Shown here: positions 17,445 through 25,975 of the stretch, one piece after another
How positions within the stretch are numbered: the first letter of the stretch is position 1
How the letters are laid out: every line of letters begins with the position of its first letter
Assembly (NCBI GenBank): GCA_002448305.1
Contig: DJWY01000021.1
Location: 1 to 55,918, forward strand
Direction of reading: 5' to 3'
Length of the DNA: 55,918 bases
From: Selenomonadales bacterium UBA7018
Lineage (GTDB): Bacteria > Bacillota > Negativicutes > Selenomonadales > Selenomonadaceae
The notes under the pieces: generated by a model
What the model was told of the DNA's origin: nothing
Database searches by the model: none
What the model saw: only the letters and a program-made list of their open reading frames with translations
Program-made: the position numbers and the translations under genes

Positions 17445-17738
17445 TCACGCTTGCTCCAAAACTCTAGGAACTTTGAAATAACCGTCCTCTTTAAGCGGCG
17501 CATTCGACAAAGCAAGCTCTCTGTCCAGTGACGGCTTAACTTCATCTGCGCGGAAAACATTTTGCATAGGAAGCGCGTAAGTCGTCGGCTCAATATTCGA
17601 CGTGTCAAGCGTCTGCAAATTTTCAACATACGTCAAAATTTTGTTCAGCTGAAAAAGTACGTCGTCTTTTTCCTCTTCAGGAATCCGGAGCCGCGACAAA
17701 CTCGCTACCGTTTTAATGTCCTGCTCGCTTATCTTCAT
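17445..17738 (-). CDS. gatC: Asp-tRNA(Asn)/Glu-tRNA(Gln) amidotransferase subunit C
   Basis: 97 residues with AGGAGG upstream of the ATG. Typical GatC: TVASLSRLRIPEEEKDDVLFQLNKILTYVENLQTLDTSNIEPT, then the loop RADEVKPSLDRELALSNAP. It wraps around GatA and stabilises the amidotransferase. First gene of the gatC-alsD-gatA set, with a candidate promoter at 17763-17791; gatA is displaced by the intervening decarboxylase gene. Confidence 0.96.
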   Translation of the reverse strand: MKISEQDIKTVASLSRLRIPEEEKDDVLFQLNKILTYVENLQTLDTSNIEPTTYALPMQNVFRADEVKPSLDRELALSNAPLKEDGYFKVPRVLEQA

Positions 17739-17762
17739 AAAATACTTTTCCTCCTAACTTTA

Positions 17763-17791
17763 AGTATAGATTTATTTTATACAAACGACAA
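17763..17791 (-). promoter_or_regulatory. Candidate promoter of gatC-alsD-gatA
   Basis: Minus strand TTGTCG (17786-17791), 17-nt spacer, TATACT (17763-17768), 25 nt before gatC. An alternative pair TTGAAA/TATAAA with 15-nt spacing overlaps it. Confidence 0.45.
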
Positions 17792-17798
17792 ATATTTT

Positions 17799-18817
17799 TC
17801 AAGCGCAGAAATATTTTAAGACGGGCAAACGCCCAAATTTTTTAGCAATCAGCAACGGAATAATAACGCCTATCATAGTCGCCGCAAAAATTACAACGTA
17901 ATCAGTATAAATTTTTTCCGCCGGGAAGTTGAATATATCGATAATAACGTTGTAAAAAATATTTAGCAAAATCGTATGCATAACCAAAACCATCATCGTC
18001 TGCCGCCCGCAATAACTAATAGCGAAAAAATATTTACATTGGCTATCAGCGCGGAAAGTTTCATAACAAGCAACGTTCCCGCCAAGCCGCCCGCATAAAA
18101 CAGCAACGGGTTTCCGTAAATTCGTGTGTTTACGTCAATCGTTTCGTTGAAATAAAAAACGCCGAGCAAAATCAAAATCAACGCGCCGCAAAGTTTAAAA
18201 TCCATTTTATCAAGAACTTTGTGTCTGCGAATCAAAATGCCCGCCAACAAAAAAATTTGCATAGCAAAAGCGATGTCCAAGCCCATTGGCAGTAAGAAAA
18301 ATTTTTTAATGACGAAGCCGGCGCACGAGACGATTGCGATCGCGAACAAAAAAATTTTCGCGCCGATTTTTATCAGATGATTGTAAAGGAAAATTAAAAT
18401 TATCTGCGTCAAAAAAAGCGTCGGCAAAAACCACAGCTGACCCAAAACTAAATTCGTGCCGTCGCCGATAAAAATTTCTGTAAAAAAATTGAGCGGCTTA
18501 TAAGTGCACCATTCCCAAAAATAATTCAGATATCCAAGCTCGTGACAGACGACAAACCAAATCGGAAAAAATAAAATGTTCGCCAGGTAATACGGCACGA
18601 GCAGTCGCTTGAAAAGTTTCGCCGCAAACGGTTTGAAATTTTCCGCGCCGCCCCACTTGTCCAAATTTAAAAGATAGCCCGCCATGATAAAAAAGAACGG
18701 CATGTGGAAAATATAAATGAGCGTGCTCAGCGAAGAATCGTCGTCGAGCGCGTGCCCCAAAACTACGCTTATCATGGCAATGCCTTTGGCGAAGTCTAGC
18801 CAATTCATTCGCGACAA
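17799..18817 (-). pseudogene. Acyltransferase-3 family membrane protein, frameshifted at a poly-T tract
   Basis: The N-terminal frame (17993-18817) begins NWLDFAKGIAMISVVLGHA and IFHMPFFFIMAGYLL, the catalytic His/Arg region of O-acyltransferases of the AT3/Nodulation-X family, followed by seven or so membrane helices. The C-terminal frame (17799-17996) continues TMMVLVMHTILLNIFYNVII with two more helices. Adding one T to the T6 tract (A6 on plus, 18025-18030) joins them through FAISYCGRQTMMVL into ~340 residues. TTG start at 18817 follows GGGGAGAAGG. Such enzymes acylate exopolysaccharide or lipopolysaccharide. It directly follows mreD. A sequencing slip or a phase-variable switch would look the same. 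Confidence 0.85.
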
Positions 18818-18834
18818 TTAAATAACCTTCTCCC

Positions 18835-19329
18835 CTATCTTCTTTTCTTGGCGTATTCGTTCAGCTCGACAATAATTCTGTGCACGGGGTAGGCAAGCAC
18901 AACTTGCATAATTGCCGCCGGCCAAAAATCTTCGCGTATAAATCGTGCCAAGTTGATTTGGTGATTTAGCAGAAATAAAAATCCTATCGTTATCGCAAAA
19001 TGAATTGTCAGCGCGGGTATCGAACTTATCACCGGCAAAAGCGATTGGTCGCGGAAAAGATTGACTGAAAATTTTCCGAAGATAAGCCCTATCGTCATAT
19101 AGCTGAACGTCGCCAGTCCGAAATAACTTCCTGACGTTGCGTCCTGCAATAGCCCCGCCATAAATCCGAAAAATGCCCCATACTTATTCCCGCGCAGAAA
19201 TGCTATTGAAACCGTCAGCAGTAGCATTAAATTTGCGCTGAACCCGTCAAAGCTAATGAACGTCAATAACGACGTTTGCAGGGCGTAAAGCAAAATCATC
19301 AGCATCGCCCAAAGCCCAATAACAGTCAT
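18835..19329 (-). CDS. mreD: Rod shape-determining protein MreD
   Basis: 164 residues with five or six membrane helices (starting MTVIGLWAMLMILLYALQTS) and the family's GFMAGLLQDATSGSYFGLATFSYMTIGLIFG segment. Inner-membrane partner of MreC in the elongasome. Overlaps mreC's stop by 4 nt. Start ATG. Confidence 0.94.
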   Translation of the reverse strand: MTVIGLWAMLMILLYALQTSLLTFISFDGFSANLMLLLTVSIAFLRGNKYGAFFGFMAGLLQDATSGSYFGLATFSYMTIGLIFGKFSVNLFRDQSLLPVISSIPALTIHFAITIGFLFLLNHQINLARFIREDFWPAAIMQVVLAYPVHRIIVELNEYAKKRR

Positions 19330-20357
19330 CGCGACGACGCCTCCTCCGCAACGTAGCCCGCTTGTTGAAGTTGTTGCTGTTGAGCGTCTTGAACTTGTTG
19401 TTGCGCGTCTTGAATCTGCTGTTGCGCCGCTTGCAATCTTTCTGCCGTCTCATAAGGGTCAGTTTCGGTGCCGGGCGTTTGCGTTGGCGGCTGAATCGGT
19501 TCGGGCGGAGCTTCTCGCGACGCAACGATAACCGCTACATCTTCCAATTTCTGGAAGTCAACCGATGTATCAAGCACGCCGTATTTTAAAAGCCCGCCTT
19601 CCTCGTTGTGAATCTCGATAATTTTGCCGACAACAATTCCTTTCGGATAGACGCCGCCAAAACCCGACGTGACAACCATATCATTAACTTGAACGTCAGA
19701 ATCTTTCGGGATATTAACCATTTTGGGGAAGTTAGGATTTTTAATATCGCCTTCGACAATTCCCGCAACTCGTGACTCCGGACGCTGAATCAAAGTTCCG
19801 ACAGAAGAGCGAGGGTCAAGCAAAAGTTGAATCTTCGACGAATTAATTCCAGCTTCCATGACGTGCCCGACTAAACCCATTTCCGTCACGACCGCCATAT
19901 TATTTGCCACGCCGTCAAACGTTCCGCGATTTATTATAATCACGCTCGACCACGATGCCGACTCGCGCCCGATAACACTTGCCGCAACTAAATCGAATTG
20001 AACTGCCGCTTGCTTATAGCCCAGCAAATTTCGTAGCCGCTGATTTTCCGAAGCGTATTCGCTTGCTGTCAAGTTTTGCGCCCGCAATAATTCGACTTCT
20101 TCACGCAGTTGTTTATTCTGTTCATGCAGATGAGAAATTTCCGCAACGCTATTTCTTACGAACGCTAACTGACTGCCTACCCACGAAAACGCCCGCTGAA
20201 ATGGAGCAGTAACACTCATTGCGACACCATTTGTTACCGTCGTAGAAAATTTTCCACGCGCTGCGAAGAAGACACAACAAAACACGCTGATAAATACAAA
20301 AATCAGCGCGATAATTTTCTTCCCATTCTTTTTTTCTTTGCGAACTTTGTTATTCAT
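19326..20357 (-). CDS. mreC: Rod shape-determining protein MreC, with Gln-rich C-terminal tail
   Basis: 343 residues: a single membrane anchor (residues ~12-32), a coiled coil (SEISHLHEQNKQLREEVELL), then the two-lobed beta domain with VIGRESASWSSVIIINRGT and GVYPKGIVVGKIIEI. The usual fold ends near residue 280; here ~60 extra residues follow, first Pro/Glu-rich and then a run of AQQQIQDAQQQVQDAQQQQ. MreC links MreB to the penicillin-binding proteins in the periplasm. Overlaps mreB and mreD by 4 nt each, so the three are translationally coupled. Confidence 0.95.
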   Translation of the reverse strand: MNNKVRKEKKNGKKIIALIFVFISVFCCVFFAARGKFSTTVTNGVAMSVTAPFQRAFSWVGSQLAFVRNSVAEISHLHEQNKQLREEVELLRAQNLTASEYASENQRLRNLLGYKQAAVQFDLVAASVIGRESASWSSVIIINRGTFDGVANNMAVVTEMGLVGHVMEAGINSSKIQLLLDPRSSVGTLIQRPESRVAGIVEGDIKNPNFPKMVNIPKDSDVQVNDMVVTSGFGGVYPKGIVVGKIIEIHNEEGGLLKYGVLDTSVDFQKLEDVAVIVASREAPPEPIQPPTQTPGTETDPYETAERLQAAQQQIQDAQQQVQDAQQQQLQQAGYVAEEASSR

Positions 20358-21394
20358 TGTTTCAGCTTTTTAGATGTCATAACTACTCGTTTAAGCAAAT
20401 TCATATTCTCAAGGGATTTGCCCGTGCCCTCGCCGACACAACTCAGCGCATCGTCGGCTACGATTACCGGCATTCCCGTTTCCTTTGCAATCAGTTTGTC
20501 CAGATTAGACAGCAATGCGCCGCCGCCCGTCATAACTATTCCGTGATCCATAACGTCGGCTGCTAATTCAGGCGGAGTCCTTTCAAGCGTGCCTTTGACC
20601 GCATCGACGATTTTAAAAATCGGGTCGGCTAAGGCTTCGCGAACTTCGCTTGATTTAACTTCGATAGTTTTAGGCAAGCCGCTAAGTAAGTCGCGCCCGC
20701 GAATTTGCATTGACTTTTCGGTTTGGGGCGTGATTATTGCGGTGCCGATAGTGATTTTAATTTCTTCGGCGGTGCGCTCGCCAATCATCAAGCTATACAT
20801 GCGGCGAATATATTGGATAATAGAAGAATCCATTTCATCGCCGCCGACGCGAATTGACTTGCTGACGACGATACCGCCCAAAGAAATAACAGCAATTTCG
20901 GTTGTGCCGCCGCCTATGTCGACGACCATATTACCTGTTGCCTCTTCGACTGGCAATCCTGCGCCGATTGCCGCCGCCATTGGCTCTTCAATCAGATAAG
21001 CTTCACGCGCTCCGGCTTGCGTTGCCGCGTCAATTACTGCGCGTTTTTCTACTTCCGTGACGCCTGACGGAACGCCAACCACGACACGCGGTCGCATAAA
21101 AGATTTTGAGTTCATTGCCTTTCGGATAAAATATCTAAGCATTGCCTGCGTTACGTCGAAATCGGCAATGACGCCGTCTTTTAGCGGGCGAATTGCAATT
21201 ATATTTCCGGGCGTGCGACCTATCATTTGCTTTGCCTCTTCGCCTACGGCTAAAACGTCGCCAGTATCACTTTTTATCGCTACGACTGAAGGTTCACGCA
21301 GGACAATCCCACGACCTTTGACGTGTACAAGCGTATTTGCCGTCCCAAGATCTATTCCCATATCGTGCGACAATCCTCCAAAAAAACTAAACAT
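20354..21394 (-). CDS. mreB: Rod shape-determining actin homologue MreB
   Basis: 346 residues. Actin-family phosphate loops: DMGIDLGTANTLVHVKGRGI, GNMVVDIGGGTTEIAVISLGGIV, and the adenosine motif IVMTGGGALLSNLDKLIAKE. Polymerises under the inner membrane to guide cell-wall elongation, so the cell is probably rod-shaped or curved. Start ATG 21394 follows AAGGGAG; an internal ATG preceded by GGAGG exists 11 codons in but would remove the conserved N-terminal strand. First gene of mreBCD. Confidence 0.98.
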   Translation of the reverse strand: MFSFFGGLSHDMGIDLGTANTLVHVKGRGIVLREPSVVAIKSDTGDVLAVGEEAKQMIGRTPGNIIAIRPLKDGVIADFDVTQAMLRYFIRKAMNSKSFMRPRVVVGVPSGVTEVEKRAVIDAATQAGAREAYLIEEPMAAAIGAGLPVEEATGNMVVDIGGGTTEIAVISLGGIVVSKSIRVGGDEMDSSIIQYIRRMYSLMIGERTAEEIKITIGTAIITPQTEKSMQIRGRDLLSGLPKTIEVKSSEVREALADPIFKIVDAVKGTLERTPPELAADVMDHGIVMTGGGALLSNLDKLIAKETGMPVIVADDALSCVGEGTGKSLENMNLLKRVVMTSKKLKQ

Positions 21395-21449
21395 CTAAAA
21401 GATTGCTCCCTTCTTTGGTTAGAAATTTTTGCCTGCGCTAAGCAAAAAC

Positions 21450-21477
21450 ATTTTATCATACTTTTTACACTTTGCAA
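21450..21477 (-). promoter_or_regulatory. Promoter of the mreBCD operon
   Basis: Minus strand TTGCAA (21472-21477), 16-nt spacer, TAAAAT (21450-21455), about 55 nt upstream of mreB. Confidence 0.55.
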
Positions 21478-21548
21478 CCTACTTTTAAAAAGTAAACGTA
21501 AGCTAAACAGCGTGCGCACCTGTATTCAATATACCGCCAGAAAAAATG

Positions 21549-21577
21549 TTGACAAGTAGCAAAGTTTATGTTAATCT
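21549..21577 (+). promoter_or_regulatory. Promoter of tRNA-Ser
   Basis: TTGACA (21549-21554), 17-nt spacer, TAATCT (21572-21577), 27 nt upstream of the tRNA. Confidence 0.7.
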
Positions 21578-21604
21578 ACGCGAAGCTTTGAAACTGAGTC
21601 TACT

Positions 21605-21694
21605 GGAGTGGTACTCAAGTGGTGAAGAGACGCCCCTGCTAAGGGCGCAGGCTGCGAAAGCGGCGCGGAGGTTCAAATCCTCTCCACTCCGCCA
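21605..21694 (+). tRNA. tRNA-Ser (anticodon GCT), CCA encoded
   Basis: Acceptor stem GGAGTGG (21605-21611) pairs with CCACTCC (21684-21690), discriminator G, then genomically encoded CCA. Anticodon stem CGCCC/GGGCG around loop CTGCTAA gives GCT, reading AGC/AGT. A long variable arm (GGCTGCGAAAGCGGC region) is the class II feature expected of serine tRNA; the T arm contains GTTCAAATC. Confidence 0.97.
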
Positions 21695-21771
21695 TAATGA
21701 AATCAATTCGCTCTCAATGAGCGGTTTAGAAAATCGTCGTGCGGAGTAAGTCCGAACGGCGATTTTCAGTT

Positions 21772-21850
21772 CAATTAGGAATTTGGAATGTGGAATTAGG
21801 AATTAATTTCGCTCTTCCATTCCTAATTCCTAATTCGTAATTCCTAATTG
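21772..21850. repeat. 79-bp inverted-repeat element (copy B, no ORF)
   Basis: Starts CAATTAGGAATTTGGAATGT and ends with its inverse, TTCGTAATTCCTAATTG; arms of ~30 bp around a short spacer (TTTCGCTCTT). Same termini as the element at 12591-13022 and the 78-bp copy at 28387. Its right end touches the TTTTAAGGAGG ribosome-binding site of dapL. Confidence 0.8.
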
Positions 21851-21871
21851 GTTTTAAGGAGGTTTTTCTTA

Positions 21872-23104
21872 GTGGCAAGAATCAACGAAAATTATCTGAA
21901 ATTACCTGGAGCTTATCTTTTCTCCGAAGTCGGTAAACGCGCCGCAAAATTCCAAAAAGAAAATCCCGACGCCAAAATCATTCGGCTCGGTATCGGCGAC
22001 GTAACGCGTCCGCTTCCTCAAGTTTGTATCGACGCTATGAAACGCGCCGCCGACGAAATGGGCAAGGTCGAAACTTTTCGCGGCTACGGTCCCGAACAAG
22101 GCTATTCTTTCCTGCGCGATAAAATAGCCGACTTCAACTACACCAAACGCGGGCTTAACGTCAGCGCGGACGAAATTTTCATCAGCGACGGCTCAAAGTG
22201 CGACTGCGGAAATATCCAAGAGATTTTCTCGCTCGATTGCAAAATCGCGCTCGGCGACCCCGTTTACCCCGTCTACAACGATTCAAACGTTATGGCTGGG
22301 CGCACCGGAGCTTTGAAAGCCGACGGACATTTTGACGGAATTGTTTATCTGCCCTGCACCGCCGAAAATAATTTCGCGCCCGAACCGCCCGCAGAAAAAG
22401 TTGACATGGTTTATCTTTGCTCGCCGAATAACCCGACCGGCACCGTGCTTGATAAGCCTACTCTTGAAAAGTGGGTTGCTTACGCCAAAGAAAATGACGC
22501 CGTGATTCTCTACGACGCCGCCTATGCCGCTTACATTACAGAAGAAAATATTCCGCGTTCGATTTACGAAATTGACGGCGCACGCGATGTGGCGATTGAG
22601 TTCCGTTCCTTCAGCAAGACAGCGGGCTTTACGGGCACTCGTTGCGGCTATATCGTTATTCCCGAAGGCTTGACCGGCACCACTGCAAACGGCGATCGCG
22701 TTCCGCTGAAAAATCTTTGGGCGCGTCGTCACACGACAAAATTTAACGGCACAAGCTATATCACCCAACGCGGCGCAGAGGCGATTTACTCCGACGAAGG
22801 TCAAGCGCAAGTCAAAGAGCTTATAACCTACTATCTTGAAAACGCCAGAATTATTCGCGAAAGTTTAAGCGCGGCAGGCTTGAAAACTTATGGCGGAATC
22901 AATGCGCCTTATATTTGGCTGAAAACGCCCGATGATATTCCGTCAAGCTGGGATTTCTTCGATAAACTTTTGCGCGAGAAGCACATTATCGGGACGCCCG
23001 GCGCGGGCTTTGGTCCTTGCGGCGAAGGTTATTTGCGCCTAACTTCATTCAACAGCAGAGAGAATACGATTGAGGCTTGCGAACGCCTTAAAACTTTCTC
23101 GTAA
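21872..23104 (+). CDS. dapL: LL-diaminopimelate aminotransferase
   Basis: 410 residues from GTG 21872, chosen because TAAGGAGG lies just upstream; the longer frame to 21848 reads through that site. Fold-type I aminotransferase: RLGIGDVTRPLPQVCIDAM, GYGPEQGYSFLRDKIA, SPNNPTGTVL, the Tyr in DAAYAAYI, and the PLP lysine in FRSFSKTAGFTGTRCGY, all diagnostic of DapL. Converts tetrahydrodipicolinate directly to LL-DAP for lysine and peptidoglycan, bypassing the succinylase/acetylase branches. Stands alone between an inverted-repeat element and a terminator. Confidence 0.97.
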   Translation: MARINENYLKLPGAYLFSEVGKRAAKFQKENPDAKIIRLGIGDVTRPLPQVCIDAMKRAADEMGKVETFRGYGPEQGYSFLRDKIADFNYTKRGLNVSADEIFISDGSKCDCGNIQEIFSLDCKIALGDPVYPVYNDSNVMAGRTGALKADGHFDGIVYLPCTAENNFAPEPPAEKVDMVYLCSPNNPTGTVLDKPTLEKWVAYAKENDAVILYDAAYAAYITEENIPRSIYEIDGARDVAIEFRSFSKTAGFTGTRCGYIVIPEGLTGTTANGDRVPLKNLWARRHTTKFNGTSYITQRGAEAIYSDEGQAQVKELITYYLENARIIRESLSAAGLKTYGGINAPYIWLKTPDDIPSSWDFFDKLLREKHIIGTPGAGFGPCGEGYLRLTSFNSRENTIEACERLKTFS

Positions 23105-23121
23105 TAAATCATAGCGATTAC

Positions 23122-23161
23122 TTAAAATTTTTGTGGCAATCACGTCGCAAAAATTTTTTTA
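23122..23161 (+). terminator. Rho-independent terminator after dapL
   Basis: AATTTTTGTGGC pairs with GTCGCAAAAATT (two G-U) around AATCAC, followed by a T run. Confidence 0.6.
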
Positions 23162-23219
23162 TTTAAGGCGGGTTTAATGGAGCCGTGATAAATTTTCAGA
23201 AAAAGGAGGAGTGATTGAA

Positions 23220-24257
23220 ATGAAGTTGCCAAAAATTTTAATGACGGTCGCGGCGATTTTGCTAGCAACCTGCGCGGTTGTTGCGGCTAATTCAATGGGC
23301 GACGTTGATTGGAAAAATCGCGTTATAACCGTGACGGGTGAATCTTTCGCGCCGCCAAATGCTGTCAGTCGTGCTCAAGCAAGGGCTTTAGCGTCACGCG
23401 GTGCGCAAGCCGATGCTTATAGAAGACTTGCCGAGACTATTAACGGCGTCCGCGTCGAGGGCGAAACTACTGTTGAAAATATGATGACGACGCAAGATAC
23501 GATTAGACTTCAAGTCGCGGCGACGATTAAGGGCGCAAGAGTTATCGACGAAAAATTTCTCAGCGACGGTAGCTATCGCGTCAAAATGCAAGTGTCGCTT
23601 TTCGGCGCGAATTCTTTAGCCGGCGCAGTCTTCGATAAAAATTATGAAGTCGAGCCTTTCCCCGACCCCGTCTTTGATGTCGAGCCTTCCGCGCCGAATA
23701 GAACTTACCAACCGTCCGGAAATTATTATCCGACACCGACGACGCCTTATAAGCCGCCGCTTTCAAGAATGGCAGTGCTGACGAATTACAATTTACAAAA
23801 TTTGCAGTCGTATTCATCGACGCCTTATCAACAACCCGTTCAGAATTCCCAAGTAGAATACGATAAACCGCAAGTTCATCAGCCGGTAAGAAAATCTGTT
23901 GCGGATTATGCCTCAATGGCTGAAGGCGATTATACTGGCTTAATCGTCGACTGCAGAGGCTTGGAGCTTCAGCCCGTTATGAGTCCCGTCATTATGAATT
24001 CAAACGGCACGAAAATTTACGGGCATAAAAATCTTGACATTGAAAAAGTAATTTCAATGGGTATGGCGGATTACATTGACGATACCAATAACGCCACCCG
24101 CGCAGGCGATAAGCCGCTTGTCGTCAAAGCCGTTGACCTTAAAAATTTCAACAGCAATCCAGTCGTTGCAATTTCCGATTCAAATCGCATTTTGATTGAA
24201 AATTACGCTTCAAAATTCCTTAAGGATTTAAAGGTCGTCTTCCTGTTCGATTATTAA
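23220..24257 (+). CDS. Secreted LPP20-like protein with a C-terminal domain shared with its neighbour
   Basis: 345 residues from ATG 23220 (AAGGAGGAG eight bases upstream). Signal peptide KLPKILMTVAAILLATCAVVAA; there is no lipobox Cys at the cleavage point. Residues ~25-130 resemble the LPP20/FlgT N-terminal fold: WKNRVITVTGESFAPPNAVS, then ARALASRGAQADAYRRLAETINGV. A Pro/Tyr-rich linker (residues ~145-215) leads to a ~125-residue domain beginning DYTGLIVDCRGLELQPVMSP and ending FLKDLKVVFLF. That domain recurs as the whole mature protein of the next gene. Periplasmic or envelope-associated by its signal; exact role unknown. Confidence 0.85.
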   Translation: MKLPKILMTVAAILLATCAVVAANSMGDVDWKNRVITVTGESFAPPNAVSRAQARALASRGAQADAYRRLAETINGVRVEGETTVENMMTTQDTIRLQVAATIKGARVIDEKFLSDGSYRVKMQVSLFGANSLAGAVFDKNYEVEPFPDPVFDVEPSAPNRTYQPSGNYYPTPTTPYKPPLSRMAVLTNYNLQNLQSYSSTPYQQPVQNSQVEYDKPQVHQPVRKSVADYASMAEGDYTGLIVDCRGLELQPVMSPVIMNSNGTKIYGHKNLDIEKVISMGMADYIDDTNNATRAGDKPLVVKAVDLKNFNSNPVVAISDSNRILIENYASKFLKDLKVVFLFDY

Positions 24258-24306
24258 AATATTTTTCAGAGTGCTGTGGTAAATTTTCGGGCAAGAGGTG
24301 ATTGAT

Positions 24307-24762
24307 ATGCGGGTTCCGAAAATTTTATCAGCAGTCGCGGCGACGACAATTTTACTTTCGACAAATGCAAGCTTTGCCGCCGATAATCCGCCAATGGCTA
24401 AAAAATCAGTCGAAGAATATGCGACCGCCGCGCAGGGCGATTATACCGGGCTTATCATTGACTGCAGGGGATTAGGGCTTAAAACCGCTATGTCGCCTGT
24501 CATCCAGAACGTCAACGGCACGAAAATTTACGGGCATAAAAATCTTGACGTAGACAAAATAATTTCAATCGGCATGGTTGATTATGCAAGCTCGCCCGAA
24601 AATGTTTCCCGCGCAGGTTCAAAGCCGCTTATCGTCAAGGCGATTGCTTTGGAAAATTTCAACAGCACGCCGATTGTATCTATCATTGACTCGAATAAAA
24701 TTCTGATTGAGAATCACGCGACGAATTTTCTTAAAGATTTAAAGGTTGTCTTCCTGTACTAA
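24307..24762 (+). CDS. Secreted single-domain paralogue of the preceding gene
   Basis: 151 residues from ATG 24307 (AGAGGTG upstream). Signal peptide RVPKILSAVAATTILLSTNASFAA, then one domain: DYTGLIIDCRGLGLKTAMSP, NGTKIYGHKNLDVDKIISIG, and the ending NFLKDLKVVFLY, closely matching the C-terminal domain of the upstream protein, including the gene start GTGATTGA(A/T)ATG. A partial tandem duplication is the simplest origin. No catalytic motif recognised. Confidence 0.85.
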   Translation: MRVPKILSAVAATTILLSTNASFAADNPPMAKKSVEEYATAAQGDYTGLIIDCRGLGLKTAMSPVIQNVNGTKIYGHKNLDVDKIISIGMVDYASSPENVSRAGSKPLIVKAIALENFNSTPIVSIIDSNKILIENHATNFLKDLKVVFLY

Positions 24763-24802
24763 AGAAAAATCCCCTTCCGCTTTGGAGGGGGATAATTTTT
24801 TA
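24763..24802. terminator. Bidirectional rho-independent terminator
   Basis: Perfect-looking stem ATCCCCTTCC...GGAGGGGGAT around GCTTT (24769-24793), T run on the plus side and A run on the other, serving the secreted-protein gene and convergent mtlD. Confidence 0.85.
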
Positions 24803-24830
24803 AGGGTTGTGGTAAGGTAAGTGCCAAAGG

Positions 24831-25964
24831 TTAAAGATTATCCTTGACGAGCGCGAACAATTTAGAATCTGGAGCCGCGCCCGTAAAGTGAGTAATTGCA
24901 GCGTCAATGCCATTCGCCTTGATGAAGTCCTGAACTTCGACGGCTTCTTTGTCTTCGGCGTAATCAAATTTCAGAGCGGCGGCGATAACTTTAGCCAACG
25001 CGTAGGGAATAAGCCCGCGCTCAATAAGTTGCGTCGCGGGAGAAACTAAACGGTCTGCGGCAGAAAGTTTACGTTTAGGACCGCGAGCCACACGGGTAAC
25101 TTCGTCGCTAAGATTCGGATTTTTAAAACGCGTTTCGGTCGTCGCAACGTATTTCTGATGAACGGCAGGAGCAAATTTATATTTGTCAATCAACAGCGCG
25201 GAAGTTTCAGCCCAAACTGCGCGGGCAGCGGCAACAATTTCTTCGTCCTGCATAGCTTTGCTCATATCGCTGTAGCCTTTTTGATAAGCAAGATAAGCAA
25301 TGGAAGCGTGCCCCGTATTGACGGTGAAAAGTTTTCTTTCAATGTACGCGCCGAGATTGTCAACGAGCGTCATGCCTTTAATTGCGGGCAATTCGCCGAC
25401 GACGCCGCGTGAATCAACGTCCCATTCGGCATAGGGTTCGACCTTGACCAAAAGTTTTTCGTCATTCTTCTGCAAGGGAACGATTCTATCAACCGCCGCG
25501 TCGGGGAAACCGATAAGCTTTTCAACTTCGGGCTTAACGTCGTCGCTAAGATTTTCGTAGACGAAATTTTTCAGCACGGTCGAGCCGCCAACCATGTTTT
25601 CGCAAGCGATAATGTTAAGCGGCGTCTTGTTGACGGCAATGCGCTTGGTCAAACCTTTAGCGATATTGGGCGCAATGAATTTTAAAATGTTCGGACCGAT
25701 AGCGGTCGTTACAATGTCCGCCTCAACAATCGCGTCAAGAAGAGCGTCAAGATTTTCATTGCTGTTAATCGCGCTGACGTTTTCGACAAGAGTTTTCTCC
25801 GCTTCGCCGAAAATCTGGACGTTGTATTTGCCGAGCGTATTAATATCGTCGACGAGCGGGGCGGCAACGTCCACAAAGCTAACGTGATAGCCCGCTTGAC
25901 TTAAAAGCAGTCCGATAAAGCCGCGCCCGATATTGCCCGCGCCGAAGTGTACAGCCTTTTTCAT
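24831..25964 (-). CDS. mtlD: Mannitol-1-phosphate 5-dehydrogenase
   Basis: 377 residues, ATG with AGGAGG upstream. NAD-binding N-terminus KKAVHFGAGNIGRGFIGLLL, then IACENMVGGSTVLKNFV and the active-site segment KLFTVNTGHASIAYLAYQKG with the catalytic Lys/His region. Oxidises mannitol-1-phosphate to fructose-6-phosphate in the cytoplasm. Third gene of mtlA-cupin-mtlD. Confidence 0.97.
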   Translation of the reverse strand: MKKAVHFGAGNIGRGFIGLLLSQAGYHVSFVDVAAPLVDDINTLGKYNVQIFGEAEKTLVENVSAINSNENLDALLDAIVEADIVTTAIGPNILKFIAPNIAKGLTKRIAVNKTPLNIIACENMVGGSTVLKNFVYENLSDDVKPEVEKLIGFPDAAVDRIVPLQKNDEKLLVKVEPYAEWDVDSRGVVGELPAIKGMTLVDNLGAYIERKLFTVNTGHASIAYLAYQKGYSDMSKAMQDEEIVAAARAVWAETSALLIDKYKFAPAVHQKYVATTETRFKNPNLSDEVTRVARGPKRKLSAADRLVSPATQLIERGLIPYALAKVIAAALKFDYAEDKEAVEVQDFIKANGIDAAITHFTGAAPDSKLFALVKDNL

Positions 25965-25975
25965 AATTTAACCTC

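Noticed and set aside
17739..17798. T-box leader before gatC
   Set aside because: Only ~25-55 nt between promoter and start, far too short, and no T-box sequence found.
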